Assembly (NCBI GenBank): GCA_035041965.1
Contig: JAPYMA010002233.1
Location: 1-64,000, forward strand
Direction: 5' to 3'
Length of the DNA: 64,000 nt
Source of the DNA: Anisakis pegreffii
Lineage: Eukaryota > Nematoda > Chromadorea > Rhabditida > Anisakidae
Of the stretch, positions 24,122 through 34,852 are shown in pieces. Both the position numbers and the translations under genes were made by a program. Numbering within the stretch: the stretch's first letter is position 1; each line of letters opens with the position of its first letter. A model generated the notes under the pieces. That model did no database searches, was not told where the DNA came from, and saw nothing but the letters and a program-made list of their open reading frames with translations.

Positions 24122-27100
24122 TTATGATTAGCATCACAAAGGTTTAATTCTTCTGGTCAGTCATGCTGCCTTTGTTGCAATCTTTATCCTATTTGTCATC
24201 TCATTCCCTGATTGTATCTTCATCTTAACTAATGTAGTAATATTTGATGCATTTTTATGCGAATACGAATGATTTTTAAATGAAGATCCAGTGATTGTAT
24301 AGAAGTAGAAGGTTGGAAATGATTAGAAAGAATCACTAGAATGGTCGATAGCGATTCAGTTATACATTCGGTCAGTACCACTATCATTCACAACTATTAT
24401 TACATTTACGTCTTTCATTAATCGATTGTTTCTGTTCTGTTCACATGTCGTGTAATACAGCTCTGCTAATAAATCACAATCCCGTCATGTTCATTGTATA
24501 TTTGATAAATGCCGTTAAAATGTGTAATTTTATAACGCTCTTCTTTGTATATTCTCATTTCGGTGAACATCAATATTTCTGTGAATAGATAACCAATTGT
24601 TGACTTATATATGTTGTGTAGCATCATTTTAACGATAGCCTTTCGGAGAAAGAGCGTTAAAAAATTACCTCAAGTGTTCTGTGTGCTTTCTGTTTGTTGT
24701 TTTATTCAAGCTTGCTCAACAAAAACGGTTCATTAAAATATCACATCAATTTTAGCCAAAACGTTTGAATGCGATAGTATTCGGTTGTGTAGCATTATTG
24801 TGTTTTTATTGTATTATCTTTTATGCATTTTATCCTCTCAGATGAGATTTCATTACTAGATTGCATTATAGAAACGATCGTTATTCGCAAATTGCTGATC
24901 GAGTAATGAGAATTGTTGCGTGTGAATAATGCTCGTGCTATAATGAATCTAATATCAACTATGTTCTCATTCAAATCCACTACTTTATCTCAGTCAGGTG
25001 CATACTTTATGAAGCGATTGATCATGAATGCTATTCGTTACGATATTCAAGTCCCTTCTGGTCTCATCTCATTAATTTTTGATAGTTTATGAATGATGGA
25101 GCATTTAAAGAGATTAGATCAAAAGGGTGAATGATCTGAATTGTGATATGTATGATTGATTGATTCATTGCAAATTCAATATCTCTTCTCTGTTCGGGTA
25201 TAAGATGTGCTCGTTACCTAAATAATATGCTTATTGTCTAGTGATATTTATCTTCATTCAGCAGTCATCTTTTATTTGATTATTAATTGATCATTTTAAT
25301 CATTTTATGATCTAATGCAGTCAATGATTGGATGTTTTACATAATGTTAAACATTCAGTTATCACCTCTCGAATATCAGTTATTATCAGCAATCATCCAA
25401 CTCCGATCACTTCTCTCCATAATCATTATCAATTGGATGATCTGATGATGGCATGATAGTTGCATTGTGAAATGATGATAAATCTGATGTCTCTTATGTT
25501 TATGTACCTATACACTCAATTCAGGTCCCTCCCTTCCCTGTCACCCACATCTTTCTCGTGCTCATTACTCATCAATATCCTCTGAATATCTTTATTTTTA
25601 CCAACCAAAACATCTTCTTCGTACGTGTATAAGAGATTCTCTTTTGCACTGTGATGGCAGTTCGCCTAAACGGGCATTATATGTCTACTACGTCGCTGTG
25701 CTTACAATACGCTTGTATGCTTATACTATATTTCTATGCTAATATGCTCACTTGATCCGTATTGTGTGTGTACATTTTTATGTATTATTGTATTTGCCTC
25801 GATCCTTTTATTGTGAGCATTAATGTTTGCAGACGCATAACTATTTTGGGTGTTGCGTAAGGACACATCTTCGTGAACGACTAATTTTGATACTAACTTA
25901 ATCCATAAATGTGCTTATTATTGTGTATGCATATATATTTTATTCATACCTAATGTTCAGTCATCCTCTTTTTTGCATGATTATCAGTGATGATACGCAC
26001 ACCTAGTTCGTTTACTTTTAAGCATTGTTGTGATACATATGATATGATCCGATCGTCATATTTCCGTGTCACCGCTCATTTTTCCTTCTGTTCTTTTCCT
26101 TGTTTTTCGACCATTGTATTCTCATTTTGGTGTTTATCTATTCATTCATTCGTGTTGCTATTCGCTTCTCAATTTGTCTAGCTATTTTACTCATTCTTGC
26201 TGCCTTTCAGCTCTGTTAAGTGAGTTATGATTGATCTATTTATATAGCAATCGCTATGAATATTCATGGTGTTTTTCGTGATAACCGTTCAGTTGAGAGT
26301 GTCACTGTTCGCATATTGACTATAAGTTTGCAATGAAATAAGTGAGTCCTAATTTACGGTTGCGTTCGTTAAAGAGAATCGCGTATTTGAAGTGCAGCGA
26401 TCAATGAAATAAATAAATTCGATTGAAGTGTAAAAAGAAAGCACTAAACGGATTTACGATAGTCTCTGTGTTGCAAATGCTCATCACAATCTAATCTCAA
26501 ACCACATTCTCATATACATACACCTACTATTCCATCATGTATTATATGTTTGCATTTCGAACGACAGTCATATAAAACTACTTGTAGCTCCATCTCTGTG
26601 CAGCAAATAATCCAGTATGATAATTCTGTCTCAAGCAAATATTTACGTTATTTTTGTGTATTTGCCATATATTCTTTTCATTCGGTCACTGTTTAATATT
26701 TGCCATACTATAATACTCTTATCATATAGCTTTCTTCTTTTCATGCAATATGTTTTTATAATGAGTCAAATAAATATTATCATGTGAATGAACGTTGTTC
26801 TTAAATGAATTTCTTTTATTTAATTAATCAATTCTATTATATCATTAGTACATATTACTATCGTTACAATTAGCCATGTGAATAATCCCACGAATTTTTT
26901 ACGGATCTCTTAAAGAGACTTCTATTGTGAGGTCAGTTTTAATGATGTTCCTCTTTCGAAACTTTGTTTCATGATCGTTGTCCCATTGAGAACAAGATGA
27001 GTTCTGAGAGAGGAGGTCGTATGTGTTTGCATTGGAACCCGTCAAATTCTCCACTATAGCTGTGCAAATGCACTAATCGTTAGAGAAGAGACTTATGAGA

Positions 27101-27136
27101 GAGGAGATAAGTAGTTTGCAAAATCTCAACGATTTT
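24122..27136. other. 3 kb without a coding exon, 3' of ain-1
   Basis: No coding exon, RNA gene or repeat is supported. The stretch presumably holds the ain-1 3' untranslated region; a polyadenylation signal candidate, AATAAA, is at 24468-24473, about 350 bp after the stop, and others occur near 26410. The remainder is AT-rich, with TGATGA-like low-complexity phrases around 25380-25480. Confidence 0.35.
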
Positions 27137-27192
27137 TCAATCCCGGGATCGGAATCTGAACTGTAATCCCGGGATCTCGTGCAAACCCTAGC
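27137..27192 (-). repeat. CCCGGGAT-rich dispersed repeat, copy 1
   Basis: On the minus strand this reads from CTAGGGTTTGCACGAGATC through CCCGGGATTACAGTTC to GATCCCGGGATT. The same order of blocks is found on the plus strand at 40713-40773. It lies about 165 bp upstream of the TTC4 start codon, so it is in the likely promoter or 5' untranslated region. The GC-rich palindromic CCCGGG contrasts sharply with its surroundings. Confidence 0.75.
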
Positions 27193-27354
27193 GATGAGTT
27201 ATCAGCTCTATTTACTATATGTGCGCGTGAAGTAATGCGCAGTTGCCTAAGCACATGCGCGCGTGTCGCACCCGATATCAGCAACAGTGCTAAAATTTGA
27301 ACTTCAGCTGCTTCTATGTTCAGCCGACCTTGAAGGGTTGAAGAAGTATCAGAA

Positions 27355-30300
27355 ATGAAACGAGTAGAGGAGGTACCAAAGAAAGAAGTGATGAGCGGTG
27401 AGGAAAGAGCCAAACTGGCTAAGAAACTCGATGAAGATTTGGATGTGTTTATCGAAAGTCTGGCAAGTCAAAAGGTTATTTACCCATTTTTGATTTGTTG
27501 ATTTATTATGATTGTTATTAATATTACTATGATTGTTATTAATTCTCATTCGTTATTATGATTGTTGCCTATACTCGATCTTCATTATCAGCAGCTATTC
27601 TATCAAGGAAATTAATTTACTTTATGAATCACTTAAATAAATCATGTCAAAAAAAGATGCTCACGATCAGAGCTATCAATCGTTGAACGGAAACAAAATG
27701 TTGTTGAGAATGTGAATAATGATTGATTATTATTTAGAAATCAAATGATGAACGTAAGCCATTTGATTTTGATGAATGGTGTCGTGATTTAGATCAGCAT
27801 CCGGCCTTTATGACTGAACTGAAAGCTGATGAACATGGTGAATATTCTGAGGCTGTGCAGGCATTACAGGTGTTTATAAAACAATTACAATCATTGTTCA
27901 AAGTTGACTCTCTTAGCTGCTTTTCAAGCATCTCGGAAAGAATTTTATGATCGCATTACTTACGTATTGAAAGTAATCAATGATGCTTTGCTTGTCATTT
28001 TCTCAATTTCACGAATTATTGGATATTAATGGCAGAACAGAAGTGGCACTAATTATGAAATTATAATGATGATATTAGAAGCTCGGCCGTATTTGTTTGA
28101 TGATGAGGCTTATATATGATTGTGAATTTTGTTGGATCTCAAATGGTTGTTTAAAGGCGTTGAAATACGATCAATCTGAAAAAGAAGATCGTCTCGAGAA
28201 GGCTGAATGGAGTAAAGAAGAGGGTAATAAGCACTTCAGGTTTAAGAAATATCGATGGGCTATTGATTGTTATACGAACGGTTGGTTAATATCTTTTGAT
28301 GGGTACGTCATATTCTTTAAAATTATATTTAGCGATAACTCGTGCAGATTATGTTTATTGATAGTGAACGGTTGAAGATTGTTCTAGTTAATTGAAGTGA
28401 TATTCGGCTGTTTTTACGCATATATTCCGTGAATTGAACGTTTCTTATTGTAATGCAATTTGTCGAATATTCATAAGAATTCATTCATTTATTAGCCTAT
28501 TCATAGAATTTTGTTTGGTGCCAATTTTGGTGTCACTTAATGGAAAGCAGGAATTCGGCCTCGGTAAGTGCCATCCATGGCTAAAGCTGAACGATTTGAA
28601 GGACATTCCAATGAGTGAAATAACTGATTTTAGGGATCAAAGAAATGTCGACTGATCGCAATATAAATTCAATTTTATTTGGTAATCGAGCTGCGGCAAA
28701 TGTCCATCTTGGTAATTTGCGTTCAGCCGCACGTGACTGCGTATTCGCTCGACGTTTTGACCCTACTAACTTGAAGGTTTCGGTTTTGTGCAATCAAAAA
28801 CACGCATTACGGAATTCATTTATCGATAAATCTTGAACAGACGAATGAAAGTGGTAGTAACAGTACATCAAGTAACAGTTTTACCGCCAGTTATTGTGAT
28901 TTGTTACTGCGAACGTTTCGAGTTCCTTTATTCGTTTACCGAATCGAACATTATTGAATTAGGTGATTATACGATGCGCTGAATGTCTCATCAAAATGGG
29001 ATATGGAAAACAGTGTATCGATTGGATCGATAGCAGTAAAACTCTTCTCGATGAGACATTAGAGAAGTCTATTCAAAAAGATGATGAAAAAGGTAATGAA
29101 TTTTTGAATCGCTTTTTCTTGAGTTATGATTTGTTATAAATAAAGTGTGCCCTTGTTAAATTGTGGAAACTTATATGTCACAGTTCATCGTTTTATTTGT
29201 GCTGTCGATATTTCATACGCCATTTTGCATACTTCCTTACTGTCCATGTTCTTTCATATGATTGTTGTTAATAAACTTTATTAAATATAGTCTCATGTGT
29301 AATAAGTTGTGGTATTTAGGTATTATAGGATCTTGAATGGTGTAATAAGTGTGTTTAAATTTTAGGTAAGAAAGCAGCAGAACAACTGAAGAAGTTAGAT
29401 GCGTTAAGGGAAGAGGCTCGTCAAGTTGAACTCATCGAAGAACGAGATAGGAGGAAAATGAATGTTGCTGTGAGTTTGTTTTCATTCATTAATTTATTCA
29501 TCGATTCATTTCATCCGTTGGATTTGTTTTTTTTTTTGTTCATCTTATTACAGTGCTCATCTGACTATTCACGTTTCGTTCTTTTCTTGAATATATTGTG
29601 AAGATCCGGTTTTGGTATCATGCAAAAGTTTTAATTTGTTACTAATAACTTCGCAATACCAAGTAAATTATTGATGAAACTCAGGTGAAACGACTTACTG
29701 ACTATTATGAATTTGATTTGTTTGATAAATCTTTGTAAACCTTGAACTTTTTCAAATTGTTTTCTTATAAACTTCAAACATTCCTTTCATTGCGTTGTTC
29801 TTTAATTTACCTGATAATTTCTTGTAACAAGGCGAAGTTTAGTTATCTGAATTTGAAGTCATTCATGATTTTTTTGGAATGTTGTTGTTGATGAATAGCG
29901 ATGGAAAGAACATCAACCATAACAGAAATAAATATTTAAAAGTAGATGGCAAAAGACAAAATTGCAAAAGAAAAGCTTTTATTATCGTTCGCGAAAAGAA
30001 AGTTACGCTTCAAACCGATGATTGACTTCGATGATGCATCTGTCTTCGAATGGTCACAAATCGAAATTCGTTTACCTCAAATTAAATCGGTATTTGTTTC
30101 ATTTCCTTTGAAAGTCTATTTGATCCGTTCCATTTTCGTTGTTTCCGATTGATCGTTCATTAAACTGTTGTGAATTATTTTGTTAGGAAGCAAAATCTTT
30201 CAGCATGAACACGTTTATCTAGGAAATGATGGTATATTATATTGGCCATTGTTGATACAATATCCCGAATATGGACAAACTGATTTCTTGAGTGAATGCA

Positions 30301-32430
30301 GTGAATTAAGTTCATTAGAACAACTGCTGCAACCTATTTTCACTAATAAAGCTGAATGGGATATTAGACATGATTTTACGTTCGTTTTTCATTGCAATTA
30401 TTCAATTCATTTAACGTGTTATTACGACCATTACCTTATTGTTTGGTATTGTTCGTTGATTCAACAAAAGATTTGTTTATACTTTAAACAACGATTTAGA
30501 CCAAAGTAACCGAGAAAGCATGCGTGCATTTGATATCTAAAACAATGAACTATGATTCAATGATCTTATCGAAATGATGAAAAGTAAAAATAATGGCATA
30601 TTCGAATGAGAGTTAGTCTCGTTGAATGATTGATTTGATTATATTGTTATGTTATAATTGCAGAGGGAATAACGTAAGAATGTTCATTTGCTTGGATAGT
30701 GATGAAGATGAATTATATGAAGTTTATAAGAACGAATCCCTCGGTCACATATTGACGACTTCATCTTACATCATTTGTAATGCACTTCCCCTTATACAGG
30801 TGCCATTTTGATTGCTTACATTCGAACACTTTCATTGAATATCGAACATTCTCAACTGAGTGCGTTACTTTTGGTTGAAATTAATTGTGCACTAAAGTTA
30901 TCTTATAACTTTTTATTTAGTTAGTCGATTGTTCGTATCAATCATGAGTAAATTTGAGTCGATTGCCACAAAATTTCGGTCGGAGGCCATCGACGGATTT
31001 TCGGTGGCCGCCGAAATTTCTGAGATCCCTAAAACCGGTGGCCACCGACCACAACCAAAATGGACAGTTGGATCGATGGGTATCAAAATTCGGAGGCCAT
31101 CAAATTTCGATGGCTACCGACTGCAATCAAGGGGGACTGTTTCGATCGGTGGCAAGCGAGGACCAAATTTCGGTGCCACCGACCAAAACCGAACGCGATT
31201 GATCGTTAGGTAGCCACCAAATCGCTCGTTCAGCAATGGACATCAAACGACGAACACGTTCTGTCTTGTTGTCATTGCAAATGCTCTGTCGATGCTTTAA
31301 CAGAAGTGATACGAGGCCAACCGCGAGATTATAATTCTTTGCATTTGTCGGATGAAGAGATACCGACTTCAAAGATGGCTGTGACACTTGCCCAGTTGCA
31401 GATAAGTCAAGGGTTAGACTATGTTACAGTCTCCTGCGGATGTCCATGTTATGTCTGTTTCTCTTCCCGTCCGTACGGATGAACGTTGGAGATCCATTTG
31501 CGAAATATACAAGGACAGATATGGGGACATATCAAAGTTCGAACTTGTGGAGCAGCGTGAAGAAATGCAAATTGGTCCGCTTGTCCCTAATTTGTTAGGC
31601 AGGCTCCCTTCCATGACCATGACCATACTTCTGAAATGTCTCGTGTGCAGCTTGCACGTGAGCATCTTCACTAGTTTCACTGATGAATCATCTAATCCAG
31701 CGTACTCTGTTCTTCTAGAATGAGCTCACATGGAGGGGTCGGAGTTGGCGATGGACCAGAGGGATATGGATGAAAGGGATCATTCACATGAAGGATAGAA
31801 GTCGTCCTGGATTAAAGAGATGTGATTTTTGATTCCAATGAACAGTACTAACAAAGGAAGCAGCGCATGTATATACTTCATAAAGTATGAAGCAAAAGAT
31901 GGCTTGGCTGGTGCAAGCTTTTATTTGTGCTTGACGTGAAGTTTTGTCGAGAGTTTCAAGTGATGAAACTCGTGGGATGAAAAAAGCATCTGGTAGTTCG
32001 ACGACTTCTCGCTTTCATTGGCGTGGTTAAGGATGACGATGCCGGCAAGCTGCAAATCTGCATTTCTCAGTTGGCCTCGACGAAAGAAGTGCCCTTCGAA
32101 CAGGATCGGAGCAAATTTTATTTTTGGTGCCACTGTAAAAATCGATTTTCGGCGTCCACCGATCACAACGGAAACAGACTGTTCAGTCGGTGGCTTCGGC
32201 TAACCGAACTTATCACCGATCGAAATCGACCGATGCTCAAAATTTGCCTATCGGTAGTCAGCGAAAGGGCATTCGCTCGGAGACCACTGAAAAAAATCTT
32301 GCATTCCAAACTCTAATTATGAATGGTGATCAGTTCAAGAGGGTAATATACACATTTTCAGGTGTATACGAAACAAAGGGTCAGCGGGCACTTTGAACCA
32401 AGAAATTCGCGCATATTCCGACCTAAATGA
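27355..32430 (+). CDS. TTC4: TTC4 / Cns1-type TPR co-chaperone of Hsp90
   Basis: This is a TPR co-chaperone of the TTC4/Cns1 family, which binds Hsp90/Hsp70 C termini. Exons are 27355-27474, 27738-27869, 28157-28280, 28634-28776, 28963-29092, 29366-29469, 29946-30089, 30204-30379, 30664-30799 and 32362-32430, in frame, 425 aa. The N-terminal part includes KPFDFDEWCRDLDQHPAFM. The TPR block (about residues 95-210) starts AEWSKEEGNKHFRFKKYRWA and continues with FGNRAAANVHLGNLRSAARD. A charged helix follows, then the C-terminal wheel domain (about 285-425) with ELYEVYKNESLGHILT and SYIICNALPLIQ. The last exon (VYTKQRVSGHF to FRPK) lies beyond a 1,562-bp intron filled with minisatellite. The ATG is the first in frame and fits the family. 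The splice into exon 8 was placed at TTTCAG, because the earlier TTAG breaks the frame. Confidence 0.92.
30955..31215. repeat. TCGGTGGC minisatellite block, left (TTC4 intron 9)
   Basis: Degenerate tandem units of about 55-70 bp carry TCGGTGGCC, GGCCACCGACCACAAC and GGAGGCCATC motifs, for example near 31005, 31040, 31111 and 31170. The block is more GC-rich than its surroundings and lies entirely inside the last intron of TTC4. Units of the same family recur at 32118-32300 in the same orientation. The ORFs over it exist only because stop codons are rare in this composition. Confidence 0.75.
31216..32117. other. Segment between the two minisatellite blocks, origin unknown
   Basis: About 900 bp of intronic DNA enclosed by the related minisatellite blocks. 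It holds open frames in both directions (plus 31421-31723, 100 codons; minus 31680-31414, 88 codons). In another plus frame there is a Cys/His cluster near 31258 (SCCHCKCSVDALTEVIRG). None matches a family I know. It may be the body of an unclassified mobile element inserted into the TTC4 intron. Confidence 0.4.
32118..32300. repeat. TCGGTGGC minisatellite block, right (TTC4 intron 9)
   Basis: Two or three degenerate units carry GTCCACCGATCACAACGG, TCAGTCGGTGGC and ATCACCGATCG, aligning in direct orientation with units in 30955-31215. The block ends about 60 bp before the acceptor of the last TTC4 exon. Confidence 0.7.
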
Positions 32431-32832
32431 ATTTTCTTCACTATAACAAAGTATAATAGTATTATATTCCCACATGTCTTTTACTCATTTCCTTCTGCTC
32501 TCATTGTTGATCTACTTTCAAGATTGTTTCCGTCGATTAATAATCTAAAAGATCCGATGTAAATTTGCCAAACGTGTGGTATGCTATGCCTTCTTTAACC
32601 ACTTTTTTCCAGAAGTATATTTGAATGCGCTCTTGTCTTCTTGTCCCGTTTGTCGAGAACATTCGTTGTTTGAGTGTCGAATATGTTATTTCAGTTGAGA
32701 ATTATTTGTATTGTATTTCATTCTATGCATCAAATGATCTAGTTGAAATTTCTGATTAAATTTGTAACATTTGTTAATACGTTCAATTTTTGACCAAATG
32801 AAAAACGTTTCCATCGAAATCGTTATTTATTT
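32431..32832. other. 3' flank of TTC4
   Basis: AT-rich sequence expected to contain the TTC4 3' untranslated region. No canonical AATAAA was found near the stop, and no other feature is supported. Confidence 0.3.
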
Positions 32833-33519
32833 CACTAGACCAGGAATCGGCAACCTCTGGCCCGCGGGCCAAAATCGGCCCGCCGACAAAATTTTTTGCC
32901 CCGCCAGATGAATTTGAGAATTTGCATCTGAGCATATTATCCAAAAATCATGCACGGATTCTGCTTTCTTGAGCGCATCACTGGCAACAGAGGTTGTTTG
33001 GAAATCAGTAATCTCCAATTGAAATGCGGCCTCATCCAACGAGGGGATGGTTGCTTTAGCCAGGGAGGATATATCCGCATTTCGTACGGCGAGATGGTCA
33101 CGAACAAAAGCGGTGATGTCTCTTGGGATGGAGTAGTCGTCAAATCTGGACTTGAAGTTGACCTGTAGCTGTTTGATGAAATCCACCATTGTATCTGTCA
33201 CTTGTCCCCGTGACTGTGATTTCAGTTTACTGAAGTGCAGGAGCCTGCCAGTTGTTATGTCTGACTGGAACAACTCCAGTTTCTTGATAAACGATTCAAG
33301 CTTTTCAACCATGTTCACAATGGTTTTGCCTTTCCCCTGCAGCTGAAGGTTAAGCTGGTTCAGGTGACCAAGAACATCAGTCAAAAATGCCAGATTGGTC
33401 ATGGATATTTCATCTTGTAGAAAGGCAAGGTGGTCGTTTGCAGTTCGCGTCTTGCTTGGGCTCAGGAAGGCCTTGATCTCATCCAGTAGGGCCCAGAAAA
33501 AAATAAGGAAAAAAAACAA
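32827..33519 (-). pseudogene. hAT transposase fragment (ZBED5/GTF2IRD2-like)
   Basis: A single open frame of 230 codons within the hAT element. Its first residues (MFFFLIFFW) come from a deletion junction. From ALLDEIKAFLSP onward it reads like the helical region of hAT transposases related to vertebrate ZBED5, GTF2IRD2 and similar domesticated proteins, with LAFLTDVLGHLNQLNLQLQG and ITAFVRDHLA. The last residues are translated terminal repeat and the stop lies just outside the element. The lack of stops over more than 200 codons suggests recent insertion, not a host gene. The family call rests on recalled similarity. Confidence 0.75.
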
Positions 33520-33601
33520 AAAAATATGTTGGCCCGCCAGTCAGTTGCTCGGAGAAATTTTGGCCCGCTGTTAAACCAACTTGCCGACCCCTGCACTAAA
33601 C
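32833..33601 (-). mobile_element. hAT transposon, internally deleted, with target duplications
   Basis: The element spans 32841-33593 (753 bp). Its ends are CAGGAATCGGCAA on the left and TTGCCGACCCCTG on the right, whose reverse complement is CAGGGGTCGGCAA, a classical hAT terminal repeat. The flanking octamers CACTAGAC (32833-32840) and CACTAAAC (33594-33601) match at 7 of 8, the length expected of hAT. Subterminal GGCCCGC words recur at both ends. Its GC content exceeds the flanks. The transposase fragment it carries is described separately. The BED finger, the catalytic core and the hAT C-terminal dimerisation motif are absent, so it is non-autonomous. Confidence 0.92.
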
Positions 33602-33920
33602 TGTCGTTTTTTCCTCTTCATATCGGCATTCATTAAACGACGTTTCGCTTCGTTTCAGTACTAATTGGACGTCCTCACTAATATCTTTAGATTCATTCTT
33701 GAAATTCAGCGAATGTTGTTAGCATCTAAGCATCCAAAACTTCGTAGCGGAAGGGTGTGACCTTCGGGACTCATCCAAGATTTAGTGAATATAACGCGAA
33801 ACCCGAACTTATTTAGATTTTGGATCGCTATTTTAAACAAAAAGTATGACTGTTCAATTATACATCTTCATTGATCACCAGTCTTTTCCGTTAACCGGTT
33901 GAATGACAAGCTCGAGAAAG
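33602..33920. other. Intergenic spacer
   Basis: No supportable feature lies between the hAT element and the GC-rich minisatellite. Confidence 0.3.
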
Positions 33921-34111
33921 GTTCGGAGCCTCCAGACACTTTCGAGGTTTCGGGAGCCCACTGCCTGACCTCTCACATTCGGAGACCCCCGAACAGCTAC
34001 GAGGTTTTGGAGGTCCCCGATCCTACCCTCTACACTCAGGGGCATCAACGTTGTAGTCCTCCGAGCAGTTGTGAAGTCTCGAGAGCCCCCCTCATGTGGA
34101 TGCGAGGGCAC
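33921..34111. repeat. GC-rich degenerate minisatellite (about 3 units)
   Basis: Three imperfect units share the words CGAGGTTTCGGGAGCCC, CGAGGTTTTGGAGGTCCCC and GAAGTCTCGAGAGCCCCC, at about 33943, 34000 and 34072, spacing about 57 and 72 bp. Both strands are open over it, which reflects composition rather than coding. Confidence 0.6.
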
Positions 34112-34852
34112 TCACGAACTCTATCTGAGTTAAAATGACTTATTTTATAGCAATGGTTCTCATAGGTTGGAGGGGAAAGGGAGGGAATTTCTACCTGGTG
34201 GGTCTGGGATGTCAGAAGGTGGATCGGTTGCCTGATTTTATTCTGATTTATCGCTTAGAATTTATGAATTGTTTCAGGAAAGGGAATTGTGATCACCTAG
34301 ATTGTTAGAGGAGGCGGAGGAAGTGGATAAGTAATAATTTCCAGACTGTTTTCTTTCGAGTCACTGAGGTTGGTGCTTGAGATAGGGTTGATCCTTATCT
34401 GAAATAGTGCGAGTCTGAATAAGAACAGGTTTGGGTAAGAACACAATGTTTTAAATAGGTGGGTCTCGCAACGATAATTTGGATTTGGTATGGTCATAGT
34501 CCGTAGCGTGAGTGGGGACAGTGTGGAAATTATTTCATGCAGGGACTGGTGGTCCGACTTGTGTTCAAAAGAGGGGAGCTCTAATTGTTGCCTGCTTTAA
34601 TTCATCAAATATCAATGAAGAGTGTTTGATGGCAATTCAGAGTGATTAAAAATGGTAAACTCGGCTTTGTTATGATGTAAAAATTGAACGACGTTGTTAC
34701 CGGGCGCGATAGTGGAACAGTATAACAGTTGTGCATTGTTGTTTGATGTAACTATCGTTTTTTAGTTTGTTGCGTTTATTGAGAGATAGTAGAGATGAGC
34801 TCATAATTGTACTCATTGTCAGTAATATTTGAGTGGTCTCGTGGTATTCGAA
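34112..34852. other. Upstream region of the phosphatidylserine synthase gene
   Basis: No coding exon is seen. The stretch should include the promoter and 5' untranslated region of the downstream gene. G/A-rich phrases such as GGAGGGGAAAGGGAGGGAA occur near 34170-34190. Confidence 0.3.

Noticed and set aside
27126..27413. 95-codon minus-strand ORF upstream of and overlapping TTC4 exon 1
   Set aside because: Its C-terminal part is translated CCCGGGAT repeat and its N-terminal part is antisense to TTC4. No independent support.
30929..31213. 94-codon plus-strand ORF in the TTC4 intron
   Set aside because: It is built from minisatellite units, and two overlapping frames are equally open.
32827..33519. 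The 230-codon ORF as a host gene
   Set aside because: It begins at a deletion junction, ends in the transposon terminal repeat and lies wholly inside a hAT element with target duplications.
33875..34138. Overlapping ORFs on both strands
   Set aside because: They lie on a GC-rich minisatellite. Both strands are open because stop codons are scarce in that composition.
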